From positions 1-64,000 of the forward strand of contig JAEPND010000001.1 of the NCBI GenBank assembly GCA_017643585.1: a DNA stretch of 64,000 nucleotides, in the 5' to 3' direction. Below, piece by piece: positions 52,290 to 61,462 of the stretch. Numbering within the stretch: the first letter of the stretch is position 1; each line of letters starts with the position of its first letter. Position numbers and translations under genes: made by a program. This stretch comes from Maricaulis sp. (lineage in GTDB: Bacteria > Pseudomonadota > Alphaproteobacteria > Caulobacterales > Maricaulaceae). The notes beneath the pieces are model-generated. The model was not told the DNA's origin and did not search any database. It was given only the letters and a program-made list of their open reading frames with translations.

Positions 52290-54225
52290 TCGCTGCCTCT
52301 GCCGCCGGAAGGTCGACCATCAGCATGTTCATGATCTCTTCCAGGCTGCTGCTATTGCTCTCGCTGGTCACACGCTGCTGGCCCGCGATGTAGTCATAGC
52401 GGTTTTCCGTCAGCGCCTGCATGTCCGCCTCGCTGCGGATAATTGTCGGGCGAATGAAGACCATCAAATTGGTCCGGCGTGTGGTGTCGCTCTCCGAGCG
52501 AAACAGACGGCCAACGCCGGGTACGCGGGAAAGCCCGGGGACGCCGTTGACTGTACTCTGGTCATCCTGCTCGATCAGACCGCCCAGAACAATAATCTCG
52601 CCATTGTCGGCCAGCACCGTGGTCTGGATGGTGCGCTTGTTGGTGATCAGATCACTGGATCCGGTCGTAACTGCGCCGGCAACACTGGAAACTTCCTGCT
52701 CGATATACAGGCGCACCGTGTCACCTTCGGTGATTTGCGGACGCACCGTCAGTTTGACACCGACTTCCTCACGCTCAACGGTGCGGAACGGATTGGAATT
52801 ATCGGCACTCAGCACTTCGCCAGTGGTGATCGGGATTTCCTGTCCGGAGTGGAAAGAGGCTTCCTCATTGTCCATCGCCAGGATGGACGGGGTCGAGAGC
52901 AGATTACTGTCGACGTCGTTTTCGACGGCGTTCAGGACGAGACCGAACAAGGTCCCGTCGGAGTTCTGACCTCCGAACCCCAGCGCGGTTCCCCGCACAC
53001 CCAGCAAGGACGCTAGGGCTGCGTCACGCAATGTATCGGTGCTGGTATCGGAACTATCGCCGGTCCCTGCCAGTGCACCCGTCAGGGCCAGCAGATCCGG
53101 CGTGTTGGAATTGAACCGCGTCATCGCCAGCGGCGAGTCGCTGTTATTGCCACCCGCCAGCAACATCTGAACGCCCAGCTCTTCAGCGATTGAGTCGGAG
53201 ATCTCGACGACAATACCTTCCACCAGGACCTGGGGGCGACGGATATCGAGCTGGGAGACGACCAGTTCCAGCTCGCGCTGCACGTCCGGCGCGGCATTGA
53301 TCACCATCGCGTTGGTCGGTGCGTGGTAGGACACGGACGGACGCCGTCCCGTGCCTTCCGCATCGCTAAGCGTTTCGACCACCTGTTCCAGGATCGGCAG
53401 CAGGTCCTCGCCGTCTGCATGGTTGAGATAGATGACGCGGAAGCTCTGGTTCGACTGGCTGACGCTGTCGACCTGGCGCACGAGGCGGGCCATCTCTGCC
53501 ACGGAATTGGCATTTCCGCGCAGGAGCACGGTGTTGGACGCCGGGATGGAGGCAACGGTGACATTGAACACCATATCGTCCTCGGACGCCCGATTGCGGT
53601 CACGCACCGTCTCGATGATGCGGACCATCTCGGCTGCGGAGACATTCTGAAGCTCGACCATCTCGAATACGGACGTATCACGGTCCAGATCGGCAATGAC
53701 CTGGCGGATCCGATTCATGTTTTCCGCATAGTCAACGATAACCAGCGCGTTGCCGGATTCCGTCGCATTGATCGAACCCTGTGGGTTGATGATCGGACGC
53801 AGCACGTTAAGCGCGTCGCGCGTGCCCACATGGTTCAGACGAACGACACGGGTCACATACTGATCGCCGCGCAGGTTCTGGTTGACCGGGCTGGTGCTGC
53901 GCGCACCGGTCTGGTCCGGCACGATCTGATAGGCACCCGATGCGGTCGGCACGACAGTGTAGCCGTGCACCCGCATGGTCGACAAAAAGACCTGGAAATA
54001 CTGGTCCGCCGTCAGCGGGGTCTGTGAAGTGATCGTGACCCGACCGCGCACATTGGGGTCGACGATGAACATGTTGCCCGTGACGGAAGAGACGTCATCA
54101 ATCACCGCCTGGATTTCGGCCTGGTTGAAATTGACCACATGCTCCTGCGCGTAAGCCGTGAATGCAGGCGTGGCTGCAGACAGCACCAGGGCACTGACCA
54201 AGGCTCGTGTAACAAGTTTAAACAT
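52279..54225 (-). CDS. gspD: Type II secretion outer-membrane secretin GspD
   Basis: This 648-residue secretin has a signal peptide (cleavage near FTAYAQ). Then come the N0 domain (VNFNQAEIQAVIDDVSSVTG), N1-N3 domains (GTRDALNVLRPIINPQGSIN; MVELQNVSAAEMVRIIETV; VIYLNHADGEDLLPILEQVV) and the secretin barrel (about 330-600) with VPGLSRVPGVGRLFRSESD. It forms the T2SS outer-membrane channel. ATG 54225 overlaps the gspC stop as TGATG. The C-terminal tail is short and acidic. Confidence 0.95.
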   Translation of the reverse strand: MFKLVTRALVSALVLSAATPAFTAYAQEHVVNFNQAEIQAVIDDVSSVTGNMFIVDPNVRGRVTITSQTPLTADQYFQVFLSTMRVHGYTVVPTASGAYQIVPDQTGARSTSPVNQNLRGDQYVTRVVRLNHVGTRDALNVLRPIINPQGSINATESGNALVIVDYAENMNRIRQVIADLDRDTSVFEMVELQNVSAAEMVRIIETVRDRNRASEDDMVFNVTVASIPASNTVLLRGNANSVAEMARLVRQVDSVSQSNQSFRVIYLNHADGEDLLPILEQVVETLSDAEGTGRRPSVSYHAPTNAMVINAAPDVQRELELVVSQLDIRRPQVLVEGIVVEISDSIAEELGVQMLLAGGNNSDSPLAMTRFNSNTPDLLALTGALAGTGDSSDTSTDTLRDAALASLLGVRGTALGFGGQNSDGTLFGLVLNAVENDVDSNLLSTPSILAMDNEEASFHSGQEIPITTGEVLSADNSNPFRTVEREEVGVKLTVRPQITEGDTVRLYIEQEVSSVAGAVTTGSSDLITNKRTIQTTVLADNGEIIVLGGLIEQDDQSTVNGVPGLSRVPGVGRLFRSESDTTRRTNLMVFIRPTIIRSEADMQALTENRYDYIAGQQRVTSESNSSSLEEIMNMLMVDLPAAEAANDD

Positions 54226-55133
54226 CAGGGCAATTCCACCGTGAGAGTTAAGGCTATACCGGATCTGACCACGCCGATTTGCACGCCATGGCGACCGCGC
54301 AACCGATTGAACAAATCCTCGATTTGATCGGCATCCGCCACCGGCTGGCCAGCGACGTCTACCAGTATGTCATTCATGCGCAGACCGACCGATTCCAGCA
54401 GCGACCGGTTTCCCGCGACAAAGGCATAGCCGACAATTGTGTTGTCGATATAACGCGGCTCGACCTGGAACAGACCGTTGATATCGATGCGCTGCCCCGG
54501 GCGACCGCGGGCATTGGCGATCTGCCGCGGTGTATAAGTGGTACGCACCTCCGGCTCGCTCTCCGTCGGCGCGGGCGCGACGGCAGTGCTGGCGGCCTCG
54601 CGGGCGGCAGCCTCACGGATATACAGCGACTCGATGATGCCGCGGCGGGAAATCAGGACGTAGTCGGGATGCACTTCGCTCAGCTCGACGCCGTCAGTGA
54701 TTTCCTCACCGACACTGACGAAGGACTGGCCGGCAGACGCGACCTGGATCAGGGCCCGGCCGGATTGCGGGTCCTGGCCCATGCGAATACCGCGCAGAAC
54801 CAGATTGAGCTGGGTCTCGGGCACTTCCGCGACCTGGACAACAACATTCTCGGCGCGCCGTCGGTCAGCGAACAACTGGGAAAAATCCGCGCTCTCGAGG
54901 TCGAATTCAAGCGCGGCGGTACGGCCGTCGCTATTACGCGGATCTATCTGATCCTGGGCGAAATCACCAGCGCTGGCCCCGAAGGCAATCAGCAGGATGA
55001 AACGGGCAAGAATATAGGCCAGACCCGCAAACAGCACGACCTCTAGGATCGCGGCGGCACGCTGCGGCACCTGTCCGGTTCTGCGGTTTGCGCTGTTGAT
55101 CGACAGGATCTGGTTCAAAATCACTACCTGCAT
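54225..55133 (-). CDS. gspC: Type II secretion protein GspC with PDZ domain
   Basis: This 302-residue inner-membrane protein has one helix (ILEVVLFAGLAYILARFILL), the homology-region domain (about 85-165; LNLVLRGIRMGQDPQSGRAL, VSVGEEITDGVELSEVHPDY) and a C-terminal PDZ domain (about 220-302; GNRSLLESVGLRMNDILVDV). GspC connects the secretin with the inner-membrane platform and helps select substrates. ATG 55133 was taken because it starts near the helix, though the ribosome site is weak. It is the first gsp gene after the TonB receptor. Confidence 0.9.
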   Translation of the reverse strand: MQVVILNQILSINSANRRTGQVPQRAAAILEVVLFAGLAYILARFILLIAFGASAGDFAQDQIDPRNSDGRTAALEFDLESADFSQLFADRRRAENVVVQVAEVPETQLNLVLRGIRMGQDPQSGRALIQVASAGQSFVSVGEEITDGVELSEVHPDYVLISRRGIIESLYIREAAAREAASTAVAPAPTESEPEVRTTYTPRQIANARGRPGQRIDINGLFQVEPRYIDNTIVGYAFVAGNRSLLESVGLRMNDILVDVAGQPVADADQIEDLFNRLRGRHGVQIGVVRSGIALTLTVELP

Positions 55134-55250
55134 CTGGCCGCGCCCGCAAAGGCCCTGCCCAAACGAAATATGGGACACGTTGCGGAAGTACCCGAAATTT
55201 CGGCCCCCCGTCAAACGTCTCCCAGCTGCAAGTTACCCTGCAATTAATAC

Positions 55251-55274
55251 CGGGGCGGGCCAAGGCCCGCCCCG
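55251..55274 (-). terminator. GC-rich hairpin after the TonB receptor gene
   Basis: A perfect 10-bp stem CGGGGCGGGC/GCCCGCCCCG with a CAAG loop lies ten bases after the receptor stop. It is followed on the minus strand by GTATTAATT, not a real U-tract. It may terminate most receptor messages or give partial read-through to gspC. Confidence 0.6.
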
Positions 55275-55284
55275 ATTTATTCTC

Positions 55285-57948
55285 TTACCACTGGCGAGAG
55301 ATCGAGAGACTGAAGGACGTACCTACGTCATAGGTATCGACCGGCAGCTCGACCGTGTCGTCAGACTGGGTCGCTTCATAGTCGTCGCCGAGGATGTTGC
55401 GGACAGAGAAACCGAAGTCCCAGTCTGCATCGGCAACGGTGACGGTGCGGCTGTAAACCAGGTCAAGCGAGGACGGGACCTGCTCGACGATTTCCGGCAG
55501 ATTGTCGGAGAGGTTCGCAACAGCACGCGTACGCTCACCCGTATAGTTGTACAGGAGTGCACCGCGTGCGCGGCCGTCATTGGTTTCGAAACCGACCTGG
55601 AAGTTGAACAGGTGCTCGGACTGACCCTGCAGCGCACGACCGTCTTCGATGAAGCCGGCAGCGTTGAGAGACAGGGCCTGCGGCTGACCAAAGGCACCCT
55701 GGGCAACAATCACATTCCCTTCGGCGGAAACTTCCGACTGAATGTAGGTGTAGTTGGTTTTGAAGAACCATTCACGGTCCGCAAACATCGCACCCTGGAA
55801 ACGGTTGGAGAGGTCGAAAGTCTTCTCGAATTCGAACTCTGCACCCGTCAGCGTGGCTTCCGGAGCGTTGATGAACGAGGTGTTCAGACCATCACCGATC
55901 GGGATGATGAATTCCTCGATCGGGTTTTCCATGATCTTGTGGAACGCACCGATGGTGAAGAACTGATCACGACCGAAATAGTATTCCAGGCGGGCATCGA
56001 AGCTTTCGATCTCGGTGTTCACGAGGAACGGGTTACCCTGGAAGCGCTGGTCGGTATCGGTGTTGAAGAATTCTGCAAACGCCAGCTCGCGGAATTGCGG
56101 GCGGGCAATCGACTGGGAATAACCGGTCCGCAGCTGGATATTGTCAGCAAACGTCCAGGTCAGGGTCACAGCCGGCAGCGCATATTCTTCAGCGATCGGC
56201 GCCGTATCCACACCATTCGGCACGCCCGGAGGGAATGCAAAGGTGTCAACGGACTGCGTGCCGTCTTCGAAGCGGACGCCAACGGCGGCGCGGACGAAGT
56301 CGTTCAGCGCAATATCGGTACCAACATAGTAGGCTTCAACGTCAAGCTCGCCCCGATACGCTTCCGGGAAGGTCAGACCACCGGTCTCGACCAGACGGAC
56401 GCGCTCGTCGACGATGTTCTGCTCGGCAAAGATATAATCGATGCGGGAGAACAGGAGGTCAGCCGGGATACCGACAGAGCCCTGCTCGAAGGAGAAGCGA
56501 CGCGTGAAGGCTTCACGCTCACGAGATGTGTTGGAGTAACCCGCCTTGAATTCAGCATCGAGACCGAACACAGTCGCCGGGAGAGAGAAGTCGATGCCGT
56601 AATCAGACGTCGTGTCTTCAATTTCCGAGAAACGCGTGAAGTTGTCGTTGATGTCGCCTTCATAGCGGTACGCGCCACGAGCGTCGTCAAACTGGTAGTT
56701 CACGAAGCGCTGATACGGAGCGTCGCGGGTCGCGGTTGCTTCGGAGATGCGCCAGTCAACAGCCAGGTCATTCAGCTCAGCAAAAACGTGCTCACCACGC
56801 AGCTGATTGAAGATAACCTGGCGCTCGAACCACTCGGTGTAGTCGCCACGGACAACAGCGGAGGAACCCGCGTTGAACTGCTCTTCCGTACGACCTTCTT
56901 TGGAGGTCGAACGCAGAACCATGCTCAGCAGGTTGATTTCGTGGTCGTTGTACCAGTCCACGCCAAAGGAAACCATCGCAGATACGTCGATCTGGTTTTC
57001 GGTGGACGTGAAGTTGTTGATGCCTTCGCCGAGCGGAGCCAGACCGGAACGATCAGCCGTAACCGGGCCGTTCTCGTATTCCAGGCCGTTCGAGCCGATT
57101 GCACCCTTACCACGCTGGCCTTCACGCGTTTCCCACTCGTTGGAGTAGGAGAATGCACCTAGAAGGCCGAGAGAGAAGTTGTCGAAGTCGAAACGATCGC
57201 CGGCAGAGAGATCGAAGGAGCCATTGGCATCCGTATCCACGTTCTGGAGAACCCACAGCTCGGAGTTCACCAGCGAGCGACCAATCGCCTGCTGCTGTTC
57301 AGCCGGCAGGTTGTTACCAACACGCGTGGTGTTGAAGACAGCTGCCAGTTCAGCCGGAATGTCACGCAGGCCATCATCATAGCCCAGCCAGTCCGTATCG
57401 GATCCGGCATAGGTCAGACCGCGGTTACCCGTCGTAACCGTGTCAAAGCTTCCGCCGACAGAAACAGACAGGAATCCTTCATTCGGCAGGCCCGCCGTTT
57501 CGATACCGATGACACCGCCACCGAACTCGCCCGGGAATTCCGGGGAGAAGGTTTTCTGAACCAGGACATTCGAGAGAATATTGGTCGGGAAAATGTCGAG
57601 CGGAGCAGCGCGACGGAAGGGCTCCGGAGACGGCATCGGAGAGCCGTTCAGAAGCGTGTTCGAGTAGCGCTCGTTGAGACCGCGAACAACCGCAAAGCGA
57701 CCGCCCGTGGTGGAGATACCGGTGATGCGGACCAGAGCGCCAGCGAGATCGCTGTCACCCGTGGTAGCCAGATCATCCAGAGACAGGACTGCGGAGACCT
57801 CGGAGGTCACACGACGGTCATCAGGAATGTACTGATAACGGACCGTGATCTGATCATCGATCTGGGTGTCCTGCGCGAAAGCTGCGAAAGGAACCAGAGT
57901 CGTAGACGCCAGCAACGCAGCCGAAAGTGCAATTCGATTGGTTTTCAT
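55285..57948 (-). CDS. TonB-dependent outer-membrane receptor
   Basis: This 887-residue receptor has a signal peptide (cleavage near FAAFAQ), a plug domain (about 45-170; LAGALVRITGISTTGGRFAV, VRGLNERYSNTLLNGSPMPS, FSPEFPGEFGGGVIGI) and a 22-strand-type barrel with C-terminal FSLSISRQW ending in an aromatic residue. It imports or handles a ligand at the outer membrane with TonB-ExbBD energy. It sits between a large surface lipoprotein and gspC, all in one direction. The ligand is unknown; the context suggests that it works with the lipoprotein. Confidence 0.92.
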   Translation of the reverse strand: MKTNRIALSAALLASTTLVPFAAFAQDTQIDDQITVRYQYIPDDRRVTSEVSAVLSLDDLATTGDSDLAGALVRITGISTTGGRFAVVRGLNERYSNTLLNGSPMPSPEPFRRAAPLDIFPTNILSNVLVQKTFSPEFPGEFGGGVIGIETAGLPNEGFLSVSVGGSFDTVTTGNRGLTYAGSDTDWLGYDDGLRDIPAELAAVFNTTRVGNNLPAEQQQAIGRSLVNSELWVLQNVDTDANGSFDLSAGDRFDFDNFSLGLLGAFSYSNEWETREGQRGKGAIGSNGLEYENGPVTADRSGLAPLGEGINNFTSTENQIDVSAMVSFGVDWYNDHEINLLSMVLRSTSKEGRTEEQFNAGSSAVVRGDYTEWFERQVIFNQLRGEHVFAELNDLAVDWRISEATATRDAPYQRFVNYQFDDARGAYRYEGDINDNFTRFSEIEDTTSDYGIDFSLPATVFGLDAEFKAGYSNTSREREAFTRRFSFEQGSVGIPADLLFSRIDYIFAEQNIVDERVRLVETGGLTFPEAYRGELDVEAYYVGTDIALNDFVRAAVGVRFEDGTQSVDTFAFPPGVPNGVDTAPIAEEYALPAVTLTWTFADNIQLRTGYSQSIARPQFRELAFAEFFNTDTDQRFQGNPFLVNTEIESFDARLEYYFGRDQFFTIGAFHKIMENPIEEFIIPIGDGLNTSFINAPEATLTGAEFEFEKTFDLSNRFQGAMFADREWFFKTNYTYIQSEVSAEGNVIVAQGAFGQPQALSLNAAGFIEDGRALQGQSEHLFNFQVGFETNDGRARGALLYNYTGERTRAVANLSDNLPEIVEQVPSSLDLVYSRTVTVADADWDFGFSVRNILGDDYEATQSDDTVELPVDTYDVGTSFSLSISRQW

Positions 57949-57983
57949 CTTAATCACCATGTGACTGCATTGAACAAAGCATT

Positions 57984-58007
57984 CCCGACCGGTCGAGACC
58001 GGCCGGG
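57984..58007 (-). other. Intercistronic hairpin between lipoprotein and TonB-receptor genes
   Basis: CCCGACCGGTC pairs with GACCGGCCGGG (one mismatch, two-base loop), 15 bases after the lipoprotein stop. No U-tract follows on the minus strand, so it may set the relative amounts of the two messages. Confidence 0.5.
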
Positions 58008-58021
58008 ATCATGCGGTTGCG

Positions 58022-60859
58022 TTACTGGGTACGAACGTAGGTCCAGCCCTGGAACCAGGTGTCGTTGGCATCTTCAACAGCACCGGCGTACTGGGCGTCT
58101 TCGAACCAGGCGTCGATGGCGTTGATGTCGGTGGCGACAACGGCCTGCTCTTCCGCACCCGGAACCACACCGGTGTTACCCGGGATGAAGGCGAACCCAG
58201 ACATCGTGCTACCGTCCGTGTCGGATACGTTGTTGACCATCGTGTTCAGGATGAAGTCTTCAACGTCGACCAGGTCGTCAGCGCCATCGTCTTTGAAGTT
58301 CGTCGGGCAAGAGAAGTAGATCGACTGGAAGATGATGTCTTCGTCAGCCGGACGGCCGTTGGCTCCGGTGATGCCGTCGAACGTCGCGTCATTGTCGATG
58401 TCCAGGCATTCCTCGCCCATGTCGACAACGATGCCGTTGTAGAACTCGCCAGCGGAACCAGCGCGGAGCAGGATACCGTCGTCGGATTCTGCAGCGCCAC
58501 GCTCACCGATGATGGTGAAGTTGGAGATGCGCGGGTTGGAACGCGGCGTCAGGTCGTTGTTGGAAGAACGGTTGTCGAACTCGAAGCCCTGGTCAGCATC
58601 GTCGCCGGACTGGGCCACGATCACGTACTGGGCACGGCCGACCCAGCCGTCGGTGTAATCGAAACTGTCATCAGCATTGCCCGTCAGGACAACGTGGCGA
58701 ACATCAACAGCGCCACCGAACATCTCGATGCCATCATCGGCGTTGTTATGAACCTGGATGTAGTCAACATCGGTACCGGAACCGATACCCTGGAAGGCGA
58801 TGCCGTTGAGCTCGTCTTCGTTGTTGATCAGGAAGCCAGCATAACGAACCTGGGTGTAGAAGATGTCACCGCTGTCATCGGTCGGCGTTGCACCACCGAA
58901 GAGACCAGAGGACCCTTCACCGGACTTTTCACAATCCGTCGTGCCACCGGTTGCCGTACCATCGATACAGGCGTTAATCGGTGCGCGACCGTTGAGGACA
59001 AGACCGCCCCACTGACCACGATCATTAGCGCCAACCGTACCTTCAACGTCGGAGCGGGCGGTCATGATGACCGGTGCAGCAGACGTACCGTTGGAGAAGA
59101 TCTGGGAGCCACGTGCGACGACGATGTAGTCAGAACCCGCCGTACCGAAGATGGTGACACCCGGGTCGATCGTCAGGCTTGCTTCGATGCCAGACGGCAG
59201 CGGAGACGCCGGATCAGCACCGCGGTCAACACCGACGAAGACCGGGCCAACCAGCTCGTAGATGGAACCGCGGGTCAGGCGAACGTCAGAGGTGATGTTA
59301 CCAGTGATCTGGCAAACACGCTGGCCGTCAATGGTCTGAGCCGATTCCGTCGTGCCGGTCGGGCAGCCCGGGTCCTCGAACAGACCAAAGGTCCAGCCAG
59401 CAGCCCAGTTGGACGCCGTCGTGTCAGCGCCGGAGAACGCACCCGCGTAGGACGTAGCGTCAAACCAGGGGTCGATTGCATTGACGTCGGTTGCGACAAC
59501 AGCCAGCTCCTGCGGCCCCGGCAGAACGCCGGACATGGAGTTGGAAGACGCGTCAACATTGTTGATCATGGTGTTGGTGACAAAGTCAGCAATATCAACC
59601 AGGTCATCAGCACCATCGTCTTTGAAGTTGGTCGGGCAGTTGAAGAAGACAGACTGGATGATGATGTCTTCGTCAGCCGGACGACCGTTGGCACCGGTGA
59701 TGCCGTCGAACGTCGCGTCATTGTCGATGTCCAGGCATTCCTCGCCCATGTCGACAACGATTCCGTTGTAGAGCTCGGCAGCCGTACCCGCGCGCAGCAG
59801 GATGCCATCATCGGACTCGGCCGCACCGCGCTCACCGATGATGGTGAAGTTGGCGATGCGCGGGTTGGAACGCGGCGTCAGGTCGTTGTTCGAAGAACGG
59901 TTGTCGAACTCGAAGCCCTGGTCCGCGTCGTCGCCGGACTGGCGAACAAGGACATACTGGGCGCGACCGACCCAGCCGTCGGTATAGTCGAAGCTGTCGT
60001 CGGCATTGCCCGTCAGGACAACATTGCGAACGTCCACAGCACCACCGAACATCTCGATGCCATCATCGGCATTGTTGTGGACCTGGATGTGGTGCACGTC
60101 GGTACCGGAACCAACGCCCTGGAAGGCGATACCGTTCAGCTCGTCTTCATTGTTGATCAGGAAGCCCGCGTAACGAACCTGGACGTAACGCAGCCAGCCG
60201 CTGTCGTCGGCCGGATTGTCGCCACCGAAGAGACCGGACGAACCTTCGCCCGACTTTTCACAGTCGGCGGATCCGCCCACAGCCGTACCATCGATACACG
60301 CGTTGATCGGTGCGAAACCGTTGATGATCAGGCCACCCCACTGGCCACGGTCGTTTTCACCAACCGTGCCCTCAACATCTTGGCGGGAGGTCATGACGAT
60401 CGGTGCAGCGGACGTACCGTTGGCTTCGATGCGAGAACCGCGAGCCACAACAATGTAGTCAGAACCAGCGGAGCCAAAGAGTGTCGCGCCTGCGCCGATT
60501 TCCAGAGTGACCTGAACACCACCGTCAGAACCGACAAAGGTCGGGCCCGTGACGAGGACGCCGGCGTTCTGGGCGATAACCGTGTCCTGCGTGATATTGC
60601 CGGTGATCTCACAGGCGTTGATGGTCACGTCACCATTGACGACCGTTGCTTCGCGCACGGAGCCCGTTCCGCAACCACCGGCCGGAACCAGATCGATCGT
60701 GGTCTGGCTGCCGCCACCACCCGTACCGCCACCGCCGCCGGGAGGCGTACCGATGTTCGTGGCACCCGGAGAAGAAACAGACGTATCAGCACACGCCGCG
60801 AAGAATGCGCAAGAAGTAGAGACAAGCAGAAGCTTCCGGAAGTTTTGTTTCACCGACAT
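58022..60859 (-). CDS. Large internally duplicated beta-helix surface lipoprotein
   Basis: This 945-residue protein has a lipoprotein signal (LLLVSTSCAFFAACADTSVS, Cys about 23), a Gly-rich linker (PPGGGGGTGGGG) and two near-identical units of about 380 residues. Each unit has beta-helix-like repeats: GSDYIVVARGS, NDRGQWGG, AGFLINNEDELNGIAFQG, HNNADDGIEMFGGAVDV and NADDSFDYTDGWVGRAQYV. A few paired Cys are present (INACIDG...DCEKSG). It resembles T2SS-exported surface lipoproteins, and I recall a phosphate-starvation extracellular lipoprotein (ElpS) beside the T2SS genes in Caulobacter. ATG 60859 starts the signal peptide. A PhoB-box-like site lies about 90 bases upstream. Its function is unknown. 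Confidence 0.8.
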   Translation of the reverse strand: MSVKQNFRKLLLVSTSCAFFAACADTSVSSPGATNIGTPPGGGGGTGGGGSQTTIDLVPAGGCGTGSVREATVVNGDVTINACEITGNITQDTVIAQNAGVLVTGPTFVGSDGGVQVTLEIGAGATLFGSAGSDYIVVARGSRIEANGTSAAPIVMTSRQDVEGTVGENDRGQWGGLIINGFAPINACIDGTAVGGSADCEKSGEGSSGLFGGDNPADDSGWLRYVQVRYAGFLINNEDELNGIAFQGVGSGTDVHHIQVHNNADDGIEMFGGAVDVRNVVLTGNADDSFDYTDGWVGRAQYVLVRQSGDDADQGFEFDNRSSNNDLTPRSNPRIANFTIIGERGAAESDDGILLRAGTAAELYNGIVVDMGEECLDIDNDATFDGITGANGRPADEDIIIQSVFFNCPTNFKDDGADDLVDIADFVTNTMINNVDASSNSMSGVLPGPQELAVVATDVNAIDPWFDATSYAGAFSGADTTASNWAAGWTFGLFEDPGCPTGTTESAQTIDGQRVCQITGNITSDVRLTRGSIYELVGPVFVGVDRGADPASPLPSGIEASLTIDPGVTIFGTAGSDYIVVARGSQIFSNGTSAAPVIMTARSDVEGTVGANDRGQWGGLVLNGRAPINACIDGTATGGTTDCEKSGEGSSGLFGGATPTDDSGDIFYTQVRYAGFLINNEDELNGIAFQGIGSGTDVDYIQVHNNADDGIEMFGGAVDVRHVVLTGNADDSFDYTDGWVGRAQYVIVAQSGDDADQGFEFDNRSSNNDLTPRSNPRISNFTIIGERGAAESDDGILLRAGSAGEFYNGIVVDMGEECLDIDNDATFDGITGANGRPADEDIIFQSIYFSCPTNFKDDGADDLVDVEDFILNTMVNNVSDTDGSTMSGFAFIPGNTGVVPGAEEQAVVATDINAIDAWFEDAQYAGAVEDANDTWFQGWTYVRTQ
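58085..59245 (-). repeat. Internal repeat unit 2 of the surface lipoprotein gene
   Basis: This is the second of two long repeats in the gene. DNA blocks such as 58340-58440 and 59660-59770 are nearly the same base for base. Unit borders are approximate. Confidence 0.75.
59437..60545 (-). repeat. Internal repeat unit 1 of the surface lipoprotein gene
   Basis: This is the first repeat unit, read first in translation. It encodes the same order of motifs as unit 2, with strong DNA identity, separated by a Cys-containing linker (DPGCPTGTTESAQ). Confidence 0.75.
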
Positions 60860-60948
60860 TGAAGACCCCAAAAAGAGACAAAACCAATAAATGTGACGCT
60901 CCATTCGGCGGAGCCCCACGCCTTGGGGCGGCGATAAACATCAGCTTT

Positions 60949-60966
60949 GTAACGCTTGAATGACAG
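60949..60966 (-). promoter_or_regulatory. Candidate PhoB box upstream of the surface lipoprotein
   Basis: The minus strand reads CTGTCATTCAAGCGTTAC. The first 7-mer equals the PhoB-box half CTGTCAT, and the second (GCGTTAC) matches at four positions after the correct four-base spacer. TTTATC, a possible -10, follows ten bases later. It was found by eye only. Confidence 0.45.
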
Positions 60967-61462
60967 TTCGATTTGGGAATCGTGTCACGCTGGATCTGAG
61001 ACCGTTGCGCGTCAAAGGGCGGGGCGTCGATTCACCAGTGAAACCCCTGTATTGGATGAGAAAATTTCCCGGGTTGCAGATTCACAACAGGCCCAATTAA
61101 TCACCTTTGAAATTTTTGTGACAATCCGGAATATTGACGAATCTGGACGTCCAGATTCGGTATCCGCGAGCACGCCTGAAAAAGCGAATCTCGAGGATAT
61201 TTTCCGTACACAAATATAATGGATTTATGACAGTCACCGCAGGCCCTGACCGTCGGATCCGCGCCGGGTGACAGGTTTCCCGTCGCCCCGCACCGCACGC
61301 ACACGGAATAGGCGCCTCGGCCGCCCGGGCAGGAAATCAAACAGTTATCCGACGATATCGATTTTCTGACTTTACATCCCGAAAATTTGGCTTTAACAGC
61401 GCGCAACCCGGCGGAGGCGACGATGCCGGATTGGGTTAACTGCCAACAGGGGGTCACGTGAA
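60967..61462. other. AT-richer intergenic region before the polyamine operon
   Basis: About 500 bases without a convincing gene separate the divergent lipoprotein and ornithine decarboxylase genes. Promoters for both should be here. A Cys-rich minus-strand frame with two CxxC pairs crosses 61200-61400, but it has no good start; it is discussed as a finding. Confidence 0.4.

Noticed and set aside
55096..57162. A 688-codon plus-strand open frame opposite the TonB receptor and gspC start
   Set aside because: It is antisense to a clear TonB-dependent receptor, with no recognisable domains.
58694..60862. A 722-codon plus-strand open frame opposite the lipoprotein gene
   Set aside because: It is the antisense shadow of a high-GC gene; the minus frame has a lipoprotein signal and repeat structure, and the plus frame has no family-like motif.
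60956..61219. An 87-codon plus-strand frame in the lipoprotein/decarboxylase gap
   Set aside because: It has no ribosome site or known motif and overlaps the likely promoter region.
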